Below, piece by piece: positions 45,463 to 54,225 of a stretch of DNA of 64,000 nt. A model generated the notes under the pieces. The model worked only from the letters and a program-made list of their open reading frames with translations, did no database searches and was not told the DNA's origin. Each line of letters starts with the position of its first letter. The first letter of the stretch is position 1. The translations under genes were made by a program, and so were the position numbers. The stretch spans positions 1,426,001-1,490,000 of the forward strand of contig CAVSMF010000001.1 of NCBI GenBank assembly GCA_963728975.1, read 5' to 3'. The DNA is from DATFCK01 sp963728975. GTDB taxonomy: Bacteria > Verrucomicrobiota > Verrucomicrobiia > Chthoniobacterales > UBA10450.

Positions 45463-46572
45463 ATGAGCCCGCCGAAAATATCGATTCTCCTTCCCTGCCT
45501 CAATATGAGGCCTTTCCTGGAGGAGCGGGTCGACTCAATTCTTTCCCAGAATTTTCCCGATTGGGAAGCGATCGTTCTCGATAGCCATTCCACCGACGGC
45601 AGCTGGGAATTCTTCGAAGCGATTGCGTCCAGTGACCGCCGTTTCCAGCTGCACCAGGTTCCGCGCGAAGGACTTTATGGGGCGCTCAATCGCGGGTTCC
45701 AACTGGCGGCCGGTGAGTTTCTCCATATTGCGACCTGTGACGACGTCATGGCTCCGGAATTTCTGGCCGCCCTGCTTGAGGCCTTTGCGATTTGCCCGGA
45801 GGCGGGGATCGCGGCCTGCGACGTGGCCCTGATTAATCGTAGTGGCGGCAAACTAACGAACAAAGAGATGGCGGATTATTTACCGGCTGAGTCGATCGGC
45901 GATATCCTCGACCTGGAGACGGTGCGTTCTTATCCGCTACAGCACAATCTCAACTATCGGCCTCCGCCTCATGATTGCCTCCTGCATTTCTCGGCAAAAA
46001 GTGTTTATTTATCTCTGACCCAGTTGCTCTTTCGCACGGCTTTGGCCCGGGCCAACGGCCCCTTCGACACCACCGTTGGTTCGATCGCCGATTTCGGCTG
46101 GCTTGTGCGGCTAACGAACGTAACCGGGACTATCAGCCTGCCGATCAAACTCGCGAGCTGGCGGTTTCATGGAAGCCAACTGAGTGTTAAACATGATCGG
46201 CGCGAGCTATTTTTCGTGAAAGAGTTTCTTGAGGGTGCGGCGCGGGCAATCTACGAACTCCACCATCCTTTGCTCACCCGCAACGACCGCGCCGCGCTCT
46301 TACTTCCCTGCAAGCGCTACCTTGCCGATTCGCCTGGCAACCGGTTGTGGTGCTGGTTCGAAACGCTCTTTCGAAGCTTCCGCATGTTGATCGAACGGCC
46401 CTCGGCTACGCTATCGGCAATAGGCGCGGCCCGGTTCCGGCCCGGCGATGTGCGGCAAACGTTTCTGCCCATGTTTATGCAGCGTCTGAAACTCTCTCCC
46501 CGGGAGATCCGCCGGCCGACGGCCGGCCCTCGGGCTTCCCAGGGTCTCGAACCGAAGCGGGTGGAGATGTAG
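45463..46572 (+). CDS. GT2 family glycosyltransferase
   Basis: A 369-residue enzyme whose first about 230 residues form a GT-A domain: ISILLPCLNMRPFLEERVDS, IVLDSHSTDGSWEFFE, GLYGALNRGFQLAAGEFL and HIATCDDVMAPEF with the Asp-Asp metal site. The C-terminal about 140 residues are helical, Arg-rich and not assigned. It closes the plus-strand group that starts at 43746 and is the last clearly glycan gene before the sphingolipid genes. The gap to the desaturase start is 110 bases. Confidence 0.9.
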   Translation: MSPPKISILLPCLNMRPFLEERVDSILSQNFPDWEAIVLDSHSTDGSWEFFEAIASSDRRFQLHQVPREGLYGALNRGFQLAAGEFLHIATCDDVMAPEFLAALLEAFAICPEAGIAACDVALINRSGGKLTNKEMADYLPAESIGDILDLETVRSYPLQHNLNYRPPPHDCLLHFSAKSVYLSLTQLLFRTALARANGPFDTTVGSIADFGWLVRLTNVTGTISLPIKLASWRFHGSQLSVKHDRRELFFVKEFLEGAARAIYELHHPLLTRNDRAALLLPCKRYLADSPGNRLWCWFETLFRSFRMLIERPSATLSAIGAARFRPGDVRQTFLPMFMQRLKLSPREIRRPTAGPRASQGLEPKRVEM

Positions 46573-46682
46573 TGATGCCTTAACCGGCTTTTCTGCCCAA
46601 TGCATCCTGGAAAACTCAGTTTAAGCTGGGTTTGCGAACCGGCTTAAAGTATGGAGTGTTGCAGATTCTGACACCGATTCTG

Positions 46683-47714
46683 ATGCAGAACGCTTTTTTT
46701 CAATCGGAACTAGAACATCCGCACCTCGGACGGGCCCGCGCCATTGTTAAGGCCCATCCCGAAGTCCGCCAATTGATGGTGCGAAATCCGTATACGGCCC
46801 TGCTCGCTTTTGGGATCGTGGCGATGCAGACGGCCATCGCCTTTTGGATGGGCCGGCTCGGCTTTGGCTATTGGTGGCTGAGCTTGCTTATCGCTTATGG
46901 CATCGGCGCATTCGCCAATCATGCCAATTACGTCATCATTCACGACGCCACCCACAATCTGATTTTACGGAACAAAAGCGTGAACAAGCTGATCGCGATT
47001 TTGGCCGATCTCCCGAATTTGACTGCCGGCGCGATGGGCTTCCGGGTCTATCATCTCAAACATCATTCTCACCAGGGCGATTACGAACACGATGCCGATC
47101 TGGCAAACCATTGGGAGGCGCGTTTGGTTGGAAATAAATGGTACCGAAAAGCGCTTTGGCTGATGCTGTTCCCGTTCTTCCAGTTGACCCGTCCGCCGCG
47201 ACTCAAAGCGATCACGATGCGGGATCGCTGGTTTGTTCTCAACCTCCTGGGCGCGGCAATCTATGACATCGCGATAGTTTACTTTTTCGGCTGGGCCGGC
47301 CTGTTGTATCTTGGATTTTCCTTTATTTTCTCGGTCGGACTACATCCGGTGGGTGCCCGCTGGATCCAGGAACATTATACCAACGATCCGAACCAGGAGA
47401 CCTACAGCTATTACGGCCCAATCAATCGGGTATGTTTAAACATGGGCTATCATAACGAGCACCACGATCTGCCTTCCATCCCATGGCATAATCTGCCGAG
47501 GCTTCGCGCCATGGCTCCGGAGTTTTATAATAACCTCAAATTTCATTCCTCGTGGACCCGGTTGCTGTTTCAATTCATTTTTGACAAGCGCTACACTTTG
47601 TTTTCCAGGATCGAACGGATGAAATCAAACACGGAGGCGCTCGTCCCTCCGCCGGCCGAAATGGGCGAGCCAGTCGGCCCGGTGGGGTTTGGATCCGAAC
47701 CGGCCAAGGCTTGA
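46683..47714 (+). CDS. Sphingolipid delta-4 desaturase (DEGS1-like)
   Basis: A membrane di-iron desaturase that in eukaryotes converts dihydroceramide to ceramide. The 343-residue protein (ATG 46683; a TTG at 46632 is less likely) has the three His boxes HDATHN (H87), HLKHHSHQG (H124) and GYHNEHHDLP (H257). It also has segments specific to the DEGS family: an N-terminal HPEVRQLM like the animal YPEIKSLM, GLHPVGARWIQEHY, QETYSYYGPINR before the third box, and APEFYNNLKFHSSW after it. These match animal DEGS more closely than ordinary acyl-lipid desaturases. Four hydrophobic stretches fit the family topology. The hydroxylase gene follows after three bases. Confidence 0.9.
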   Translation: MQNAFFQSELEHPHLGRARAIVKAHPEVRQLMVRNPYTALLAFGIVAMQTAIAFWMGRLGFGYWWLSLLIAYGIGAFANHANYVIIHDATHNLILRNKSVNKLIAILADLPNLTAGAMGFRVYHLKHHSHQGDYEHDADLANHWEARLVGNKWYRKALWLMLFPFFQLTRPPRLKAITMRDRWFVLNLLGAAIYDIAIVYFFGWAGLLYLGFSFIFSVGLHPVGARWIQEHYTNDPNQETYSYYGPINRVCLNMGYHNEHHDLPSIPWHNLPRLRAMAPEFYNNLKFHSSWTRLLFQFIFDKRYTLFSRIERMKSNTEALVPPPAEMGEPVGPVGFGSEPAKA

Positions 47715-47717
47715 TTT

Positions 47718-48332
47718 ATGGCCAAGCTCTACGTCTCAAACAAAAAAGAAACGGTGCGCATGTTCGAAAGCGATTTCATGGAGTTCTTTTCCCATGTGCA
47801 TCCGGCCACGCCGATCTTTTTGTATGCGCCGGTTATCGGTTATCTGCTTTATGCGGCGTTTGTTCATAAACAGCTGCCGCCGGCGGCGGTGCTGGGCTTG
47901 TTTCTCACCGGCATTCTGATCTGGACGCTGTTGGAGTACATCATCCATCGATACATTTTTCACTACCAACCGAAGACGCGCTGGGGCAAAGCGCTCCATT
48001 TTGTCGCCCATGGCGTGCACCACGATTATCCGAGCGATCCGACCCGCCTGGTTATGCCACCGGTGATCAGCATTCCCCTGGCCGTCGTCTTTTACGTGCT
48101 CTTTAGCGTGAGTTTCGGCCGGTTGGCCCCGGCTCTGGCCGCCGGATTTGGCTTCGGCTACGTATGTTACGACACCATTCATTACGCCACCCACCATTTC
48201 GCGATGAAGGGCGGTATCTGGCAGTGGCTAAAGCAATATCATCTTCGCCATCACTACAAGGACGACCACGCCGGCTACGGCGTGAGTTCGCCGCTGTGGG
48301 ATTACGTGTTTGGAACCAATCGGAAGCAATAA
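47718..48332 (+). CDS. Fatty-acid 2-hydroxylase-type (ceramide hydroxylase) membrane protein
   Basis: A 204-residue integral membrane di-iron oxygenase of the fatty acid hydroxylase superfamily, of the FA2H/Scs7 type without the cytochrome b5 domain. His clusters are LEYIIHRYIFH, HFVAHGVHHDYPSDPTRLVMPP (quoted region; the HGxHHxxPxDxxRLVxPP core is characteristic of FA2H), IHYATHH and YHLRHHYKDDH. In eukaryotes these enzymes add the 2-hydroxyl to the N-acyl chain of ceramide. Its start is three bases after the desaturase stop, so the two are co-transcribed. A 252-base gap follows before the SPT-like gene, with nothing recognisable in it. Confidence 0.88.
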   Translation: MAKLYVSNKKETVRMFESDFMEFFSHVHPATPIFLYAPVIGYLLYAAFVHKQLPPAAVLGLFLTGILIWTLLEYIIHRYIFHYQPKTRWGKALHFVAHGVHHDYPSDPTRLVMPPVISIPLAVVFYVLFSVSFGRLAPALAAGFGFGYVCYDTIHYATHHFAMKGGIWQWLKQYHLRHHYKDDHAGYGVSSPLWDYVFGTNRKQ

Positions 48333-48584
48333 AGAGCCTGGGCCATCAGCGGAACGGCTGCCCGGTGAGATGGAACCGCAGACAATGCCAACAGCCAGGC
48401 AATTTACCAGTCGAATGTTTTATAAACCTTTCTCCGATAGATAGTTGAATAAATTGCGGATGGCACTCGACCGGTCCGATCCATGGCAATGTCGCCCGGA
48501 ACGGCCCCGGCCGAATCCAACTCGCGTTCATCATTACTTAAATCTTGTCGATTTGCTGAGACTCGATAAAGTTACTGCCCCGAT

Positions 48585-49889
48585 ATGGAACTCCACCTGG
48601 CCGGGACCAACGGTTCCGATGGAGCCTTACATAAGGCGATGACTGAAGATCCGTTTAAGTTAAGTCTGAGTAATTTCCTTGCCGCTGAAAGCAAGGACCC
48701 GCTTGAGGCCCCTCCCAGTTTCACCGAATGGGTGCGCGATAGCGCTTGGGCGCGTGAGTTATACGAGCCGCAAATGCTTTCGACGGCCGACGCGCGCACC
48801 ACGATTAGCTACGATGGCAAACCCCATTCGGTCATCAATTTCTGTTCCTATAACTATCTCGGTCTGGCCAATCACCCCGAGGTCATTGCCGCCGCCCACG
48901 AAGCGCTCTGCACCCACGGCCTGGGCGCCTGCGGCGCGCCCATGCTTTCGGGCATGACCGATCTGCACCGGGAACTCGAACGCCGGGTTGCAAAATTTCT
49001 CGGTCGTGAAGATGCGATGCTTTTTAACAGCGGATTTGGCGGCGCCCTCGGCACCATCTCCGGATTGATGCGCAAGTCGGACGTTGCCATTCTCGACAAC
49101 CGCTCGCACCTGAGTTTGCGGGATGGCGCAATTCTTTCCCGGTGCCGGACGGAGAAATTCGAGCATAACAATCCCGAGTCGCTGGACACGGCTCTGCGAC
49201 GGCAGCGGGGCCGGCGTCAGCTCGTGATTGTTGAGGGCATTTACTCGATGGACGGGGATTTTGGAAATCTAAAGGAGTTGATCGATATCGCCGAATCGCA
49301 CGGAGCGAGCATTTTTGTTGATGAAGCGCACTCGATGCTGGCTTGCGGCGAGCATGGCCGCGGGGCGGCGGAAAAGTTCGGGGTGGAGGACCGTATTCCG
49401 TTGGTTTACGGGACTTTTTCGAAAGCGTTTGCGGCTTTGGGGGGATTTGTTGCCGGCTCTCGAGAAACGCTCGATTACCTGCGCTTTTATGCGCATCCCT
49501 ATGTCTACTCCTGCGCTTTGCCGGCGGTGATTGTGGCGGGGATCATTAAGGCGCTTGAAATTGGAAGTGGCCAACCGGCGTTGCGGAAACAGTTATGGGA
49601 AAATGCCGATTATTTTCATGCGCAACTTCGCGAGCTGGAAATCGACACAGGAAGTTCAACGACTTACATCATGCCGATAGTGATCGGCGAACGCGAACGG
49701 ATGTACCGCCTTGGTCACGAATTGCGCCGGCGCGGCTTATGGGTGGCGCCGGTGGATTATCCGGCCGTGCCCCTGGATCGGGTTTGTTTTCGCGCTTGCG
49801 TAACGTCCAAGCACACCCGGGCCGATCTCGACGAAGCGCTCAATATTCTCGCGGACACGCTTGCGCCCGCTGCGCTCCAGAACGCCTGA
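48585..49889 (+). CDS. Serine palmitoyltransferase-type alpha-oxoamine synthase
   Basis: A 434-residue PLP enzyme of the SPT/BioF/Kbl/HemA family, which in SPT condenses serine with an acyl thioester to 3-ketosphinganine, the first sphingolipid step. Motifs: VINFCSYNYLGLANHPEV, GLGACGAPMLSGM, VDEAHSMLACG (Asp binding PLP nitrogen) and GTFSKAFAALGGF, with K280 as the PLP lysine. The family alone cannot separate SPT from BioF or Kbl. The neighbours argue for SPT: desaturase and hydroxylase upstream, ceramide-synthase-like acyltransferase downstream, no biotin or threonine genes. The enzyme has a 40-residue N-terminal extension; an internal ATG at 48639 is an alternative start. Confidence 0.85.
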   Translation: MELHLAGTNGSDGALHKAMTEDPFKLSLSNFLAAESKDPLEAPPSFTEWVRDSAWARELYEPQMLSTADARTTISYDGKPHSVINFCSYNYLGLANHPEVIAAAHEALCTHGLGACGAPMLSGMTDLHRELERRVAKFLGREDAMLFNSGFGGALGTISGLMRKSDVAILDNRSHLSLRDGAILSRCRTEKFEHNNPESLDTALRRQRGRRQLVIVEGIYSMDGDFGNLKELIDIAESHGASIFVDEAHSMLACGEHGRGAAEKFGVEDRIPLVYGTFSKAFAALGGFVAGSRETLDYLRFYAHPYVYSCALPAVIVAGIIKALEIGSGQPALRKQLWENADYFHAQLRELEIDTGSSTTYIMPIVIGERERMYRLGHELRRRGLWVAPVDYPAVPLDRVCFRACVTSKHTRADLDEALNILADTLAPAALQNA

Positions 49890-49908
49890 AGCATCCGGGC
49901 GTATTTTC

Positions 49909-50841
49909 ATGTCGCAAGAACTCGAGCCCGCGCTCTCTCCCCTCGAAGCCAGTTATAAAATGCGCGATGTGGAGGGGATCATCGATCTCTATTTCTATCG
50001 CCGGGTCGCGTTTCGTCTGGCCCAAATCTTCGCCCGGCTCAAATTAACCCCGGCCGCGGTCACGATTCTTGGTGGGATCTGTGGAATCGTCGCCGGCCAC
50101 CTCTATTTTTACCAGGATCTGGCCACGAACGCGGTCGGTATGGTCCTTCATGTTTGCGCCAACACCCTCGATAACGCCGATGGTCAACTCGCCCGGCTGT
50201 TGAATCAGCGGACGAGAATGGGACGCGTCCTCGACAGCGTGTTCGACCATCTTATTTTTCTCAGCATCTATCTGCACCTTGGCCTCAGGGCTCTGGCCGG
50301 AGGCGCCTCCCCGGCGGTTGCTCTGCTTGTCCTCGCTGCCGGGATCAGTCATGCCCTGCAAGGCGCGGCGGCCGATTACTTTCGCAGCGCCTATCTTTAT
50401 TTCGCAAAGGGACGCTCGGCCGCGGACTGGGATTCGGTGTCGGATTTGCGGGCCGATTACCAAGAGATGGCGTGGAAAGGACAATGGTGGGGCAAGTTTC
50501 TGCTTGGCATGTATCTCAACTTCACCCGGCAACAAGAGCTGCTTTCGCCCCGGCTGCGGGCTCTTCGCTCGATTGTGGTGAATAATTTCCAGGGCGGACT
50601 TCCCGAGTCGCTCCGGCAGTCGTTTCGCGAAGTGGCCCGGCCTTATCTGCGGGGATGGGGACTTCTCATGACCAATACCCGTATGTTATTTCTCTTTTTG
50701 TTTTTGGTGGTGAATCGGCCGACCTGGTATTTCTGGCTCGAACTCACGGCCCTGAATGCGTTGTTAGGCTACCTGATCATTCGTCAGGAAAATCTGGCGC
50801 GTTCTCTTCTCAAACAAGCCGGCAGTTTGTTGGCAACCTGA
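49909..50841 (+). CDS. CDP-alcohol phosphatidyltransferase-family enzyme 1
   Basis: A 310-residue integral membrane enzyme; ATG 49909 is preferred over an open frame that begins inside the SPT gene. The CDP-alcohol phosphotransferase signature D-x2-DG-x2-AR-x8-G-x3-D-x3-D is complete, from D88 (DNADGQLAR) to GRVLDSVFD (D109, D113). Such enzymes transfer a phospho-alcohol or phosphatidyl group from a CDP-activated donor to an alcohol acceptor. Position next to SPT and the acyltransferase suggests ceramide as acceptor or a lipid head-group step (inference). Several hydrophobic helices surround the motif. A PssA- or PIS-type role in ordinary phospholipid synthesis is the alternative. Confidence 0.85.
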   Translation: MSQELEPALSPLEASYKMRDVEGIIDLYFYRRVAFRLAQIFARLKLTPAAVTILGGICGIVAGHLYFYQDLATNAVGMVLHVCANTLDNADGQLARLLNQRTRMGRVLDSVFDHLIFLSIYLHLGLRALAGGASPAVALLVLAAGISHALQGAAADYFRSAYLYFAKGRSAADWDSVSDLRADYQEMAWKGQWWGKFLLGMYLNFTRQQELLSPRLRALRSIVVNNFQGGLPESLRQSFREVARPYLRGWGLLMTNTRMLFLFLFLVVNRPTWYFWLELTALNALLGYLIIRQENLARSLLKQAGSLLAT

Positions 50842-50848
50842 ATCGGCC

Positions 50849-51997
50849 GTGCCAGCGATCACGGTTTCTCAAGTCGCATCAAAAGCAGATCGCGACGCCT
50901 TTATCAAATTTCCCTGGCGGATTTACCAAAGCGATCCGGCCTGGGTGCCGCCTCTGATCATCGAGCGCAAAGAGTTTCTCGACCGTGAGAAACACCCGTT
51001 TTACCGGCATGGAGATGCCGCGCTCTTCCTGGCCAGACGCAGCGACGAGATTGTCGGCCGGATCATGGCCAGCGACGATCCACGCTATAATTCGCTCCAT
51101 CAAGCCAACGTCGGCTGCTTCGGCCTGTTCGAATGCATCCACGACCCGGAAACGGCCTCGGCGCTTTTATCGGCGGCTGCCGAATGGTTGCGGCGAAAAG
51201 GACGCAGCGAGGTGATGGGTCCAATCGATTATTCAACCAATTATGTCTGCGGTTTGCTCATTGAAGGATTCCAATATCCTCCGACCCTCCTGACCGCGCA
51301 CAATCCTCCTTATTACGCGGAGCTGATCGAAGGTTGCGGCTTTGCCAAGGTCAAGGATTGGTATGCCTGGTGGTTCTCGAAATATCCGGAACCAATGGAA
51401 CGTCTGCGCAAAATTGCGATGGCCCGCGGCGCGAAACATGGGGTGAAGATTCGCCCGATCAATTTAAAGGATATTGAAGGGGAAGGCCGCAGAATCCGCG
51501 CGGTCTACAACCAGGCCTGGCAAAACAATTGGGGGTTTGTGCCGTTCACCGAAGCGGAGTCGGATCGGATGGCCAAGGAAATGAAACCCCTTCTGGTGCC
51601 GGCGGGGACCTTGATTGCCGAGATCGGGGACGAGCCGGTCGGGTTTGTCATCGGAGTTCCAGACATCAACGTGGCCCTTAAGCACATCAACGGCCGGCTG
51701 ACCTGGTTCGGGCTGCCGATTGGTCTGATAAAATTGCTTTATCACCGGACCAAGATTCGCACCGGCAGATTGGTGGCGCTGGGTGTAGTAGAAAAATACC
51801 GGCGGGCGGGGATCGCCGAAATGCTGGTCCTCCAGGTCATGGATGAAGCGTTCCGGCGCGGGTTTAGCGGCGAACTCAGCATGACTCTCGAAGACAACGT
51901 CCTGATCAATCGCTTCATTGAAGCCCTGGGCGCGAGCAAGTACAAGACTTACCGGATCTACCGCCGCAGCCTTGAAGCCAGTAATATTCCGGCGTGA
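50849..51997 (+). CDS. YghO/bacterial-ceramide-synthase-like N-acyltransferase
   Basis: A 382-residue protein with a C-terminal GNAT fold (VALGVVEKYRRAGIAEMLV, acyl-CoA/ACP-binding segment near residues 311-329) and a family-specific N-terminal half: FIKFPWRIYQSDPAWVPPL, GRIMASDDPRYN, VGCFGLFECIHDPETA, GPIDYSTNYVCGLLIEGF. This pattern is that of the YghO-like group, to which the bacterial ceramide synthase of Caulobacter has, to my knowledge, been assigned. It would N-acylate sphinganine with a fatty acyl thioester. Start is GTG 50849, eight bases after the CDP-alcohol enzyme. Its stop overlaps the next start (GTGA), so expression is coupled. Confidence 0.82.
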   Translation: MPAITVSQVASKADRDAFIKFPWRIYQSDPAWVPPLIIERKEFLDREKHPFYRHGDAALFLARRSDEIVGRIMASDDPRYNSLHQANVGCFGLFECIHDPETASALLSAAAEWLRRKGRSEVMGPIDYSTNYVCGLLIEGFQYPPTLLTAHNPPYYAELIEGCGFAKVKDWYAWWFSKYPEPMERLRKIAMARGAKHGVKIRPINLKDIEGEGRRIRAVYNQAWQNNWGFVPFTEAESDRMAKEMKPLLVPAGTLIAEIGDEPVGFVIGVPDINVALKHINGRLTWFGLPIGLIKLLYHRTKIRTGRLVALGVVEKYRRAGIAEMLVLQVMDEAFRRGFSGELSMTLEDNVLINRFIEALGASKYKTYRIYRRSLEASNIPA

Positions 51998-53199
51998 CTC
52001 ACAAGTCTGACCCGGTCGAGCGTTTCGTGATCTTGGCTGACGAATCGGCCGACTGGAAAATTGCAGGATTGCGCCAGCTGGAACGGTTGGCTCTTGCCAT
52101 TAATGAATTTAGCGAGCGCAACCCGGCGGAGCCGCAGCGCGACATTGTTGTCTTTTGGAATCCGGAAACGCAGCCTTCGAGGCGCTGGTTGCCGCGCAGT
52201 AAATCAGGTATTCGCCTTTTCGACGGTAACGAGCAAGAGCTTGATTCCGGCGCCCGTATTTTATCGACCAGATTGCTTGTTGGCCGCGCTGCTCTCGCGG
52301 AATTCATGGCCGATCTGCCGAGAATTGAAGCCGGCCAAAACCGGCTTTGGAAGCAATCCTGGCACGATTTCGAAGTCGCTTGTCAGCGCGCTTCGGCCCG
52401 GCGGAAGGTCTCGTCATTCTGGCGTTACCTCGATAGTCCCCGCGAAATTCCGGAGGCGGAGAAAGCATTTCTCCGCCGGGTCGGCAAACCACAGGATGGA
52501 ATCGTCTCGCGTTTCATTAATCGACCGGTCTCCCGAGCGGTCACACGCGTTTTGCTTCGTTACCCAATCACTCCGGGCGGGTGGACATTGTCCATGCTGG
52601 TCGTGCCGGTCGCCGCCTTTTTCGTGTTGCTTCGGGGCGATTACTGGGCCTTTGTCGCCGGTCTCGCCATTTTTCAGCTCTACAGCATTCTGGACGGTTG
52701 CGACGGCGAAATCGCGAGGGCCAGGTATTTGGAATCGGAGAAAGGCGGACGACTCGACACCTGGACCGATATTTTCGGCGGATTCATTTTCATCTTTGGT
52801 CTTGGATATGGGCTGTATCGGAAGCATTCCGCCGATCTCAACGCCTGGTCCTATCCGGCTCAGGCAATTGCCTGCGTCCTCCTGATCGGGCTCAATGAGT
52901 GGCGTTTGCGGGGCCGGGGGAGAGAAAGAAACGTTTCGCCGGATGATCTGGTTCCGAGTTTGTATCCGCGACATCAGGAGCTGATTCGTCATTCGGGAAT
53001 TCTGTTGCTTGGCGAGAAACTGGTTTGGTGGCTGGTCCAGTTTACGAAAAGAGACATTTCGATTTTCGTTTTTTTTCTTCTGGCCGTACTTTCCCGTCCG
53101 GAATGGATACTTCCTTTATGGATTGCCGCGACCGGTGGAGTGTGGGCTCTGGCCGAGATCGCGCGGTGGAAGCGCGCCCATGCGGCATTGGGCCAATGA
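51994..53199 (+). CDS. CDP-alcohol phosphotransferase 2 with degenerate nucleotidyltransferase domain (DIPP-synthase-like)
   Basis: A 401-residue protein with two parts. The C-terminal membrane part has KPQDGIVSRFINRPVS and ITPGG before the helices and the complete signature from D234 (LDGCDGEIARARYLESEKGG) to LDTWTD (D255, D259). The opening phrase and signature resemble the synthase half of the bifunctional inositol-phosphate cytidylyltransferase/di-myo-inositol-phosphate-phosphate synthase. The N-terminal about 165 residues keep strand-like remnants (FVILADESADWKIAGLRQLE, DIVVFWNPE) but lack the GSGSR nucleotide loop and the PK lysine, so this half looks dead. An active-looking nucleotidyltransferase is encoded nearby at 54226. 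The start overlaps the previous gene. Confidence 0.82.
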   Translation: MTHKSDPVERFVILADESADWKIAGLRQLERLALAINEFSERNPAEPQRDIVVFWNPETQPSRRWLPRSKSGIRLFDGNEQELDSGARILSTRLLVGRAALAEFMADLPRIEAGQNRLWKQSWHDFEVACQRASARRKVSSFWRYLDSPREIPEAEKAFLRRVGKPQDGIVSRFINRPVSRAVTRVLLRYPITPGGWTLSMLVVPVAAFFVLLRGDYWAFVAGLAIFQLYSILDGCDGEIARARYLESEKGGRLDTWTDIFGGFIFIFGLGYGLYRKHSADLNAWSYPAQAIACVLLIGLNEWRLRGRGRERNVSPDDLVPSLYPRHQELIRHSGILLLGEKLVWWLVQFTKRDISIFVFFLLAVLSRPEWILPLWIAATGGVWALAEIARWKRAHAALGQ

Positions 53200-53261
53200 C
53201 TGGAACGGCAGTTGGACGGCGCAGGATCGCTTGTTACAATTCTGACCTTCGTTGTTAGCCT

Positions 53262-54212
53262 ATGGAGTCCACTTTGACCCAGAATGTTGAGCCGATCTCC
53301 CGGCCGGTCGGGCCCGGTCTCTCTTTCCGTCTCCGTTACAGCCCTTTTTTGGTCCAGATGGTGGTGATCCGGCGTTGTAATCTATCCTGTGGCTATTGCT
53401 CGGAATACGACAAATCGAGCGATCCGGTGCCGATCGAATTATTAGAGAGCCGGCTGCGCAAGTTGAAGGAACTCGGCACCTTCGGCATTTCTCTTACTGG
53501 CGGCGAACCAACCCTGCATCCGGAACTGCCGCGTCTCATTCGAGCCTGCCGAACCCTCGGTTTCTTTCGCACCGGGATGATTTCGAACGGCTTCTTTTTG
53601 CGCCCGGAAATGATCCAGTCGCTGAACCAAGCGGGGCTCCAGGAAATGCAGATTTCGATTGATGGCGTGCATGGCAACGACACAACTCAGAAAGTCCTCA
53701 ACAACCTCAAGCAACGCCTTCGCTGGCTCCGGGAGCACGCCCGTTTTCAAGTGATCGTCAGCGCGGTGATCGGGGCCTGCCCGGCGGAAGAAGCGGAGGA
53801 GGTCGTCTCGTTTGCCACCGAACTGGGTTTTGCTTCGCGGGTTCTTCTTGTTCATGACGAACATGGTCAGCTCAAACTGAAAAGCGACGAGCTAAAGGTC
53901 TTCCATGGGATTGTGAAAAAACTTCCGAAAAGCGTGAGAGAGCTTTCCGATTACCGTGAACGCCTGATCCGGGACGGGACTGCGCCCTACAAGTGTCGGG
54001 CCGGGAGCCGCTATCTTTACATTGATGAATTCGGTAACGTGAATTGGTGCTCGCAGACCCGCGGCGTCTGGTCCAAGCCTTTGACGGAATATGGGCTCGA
54101 CGACCTGCGAGAGCAGTTTTACACCTACAAATCCTGTCACGCGACGTGCACTCTCGGATGTGTGCGGTCCGCCAGTCAATTGGACAACTGGCGCAAACAA
54201 TCCGCGGCTTAG
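53262..54212 (+). CDS. Radical SAM enzyme of unknown substrate
   Basis: A 316-residue radical SAM protein. CNLSCGYC (C39, C43, C46) binds the SAM [4Fe-4S] cluster; ISLTGGEPTLHPELPRLI, MISNGFF and MQISIDGV are the usual barrel motifs. The C-terminal region has several more cysteines (YKCRAGSRYLYID, NWCSQT, CHATCTLGC) in a SPASM-like arrangement that could hold a second cluster. It is on the same strand as the sphingolipid genes, 62 bases after the last one. No characterised radical SAM enzyme of sphingolipid metabolism is known to me; it may modify the chain or head group. It converges with the next gene, 13 bases away. Confidence 0.85.
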   Translation: MESTLTQNVEPISRPVGPGLSFRLRYSPFLVQMVVIRRCNLSCGYCSEYDKSSDPVPIELLESRLRKLKELGTFGISLTGGEPTLHPELPRLIRACRTLGFFRTGMISNGFFLRPEMIQSLNQAGLQEMQISIDGVHGNDTTQKVLNNLKQRLRWLREHARFQVIVSAVIGACPAEEAEEVVSFATELGFASRVLLVHDEHGQLKLKSDELKVFHGIVKKLPKSVRELSDYRERLIRDGTAPYKCRAGSRYLYIDEFGNVNWCSQTRGVWSKPLTEYGLDDLREQFYTYKSCHATCTLGCVRSASQLDNWRKQSAA

Positions 54213-54225
54213 CCCGGGATATTAG

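Noticed and set aside
48585..49889. 8-amino-7-oxononanoate synthase (BioF) or glycine C-acetyltransferase (Kbl)
   Set aside because: Motifs alone allow it, but the neighbouring genes are for sphingolipids and there is no biotin or threonine gene nearby.
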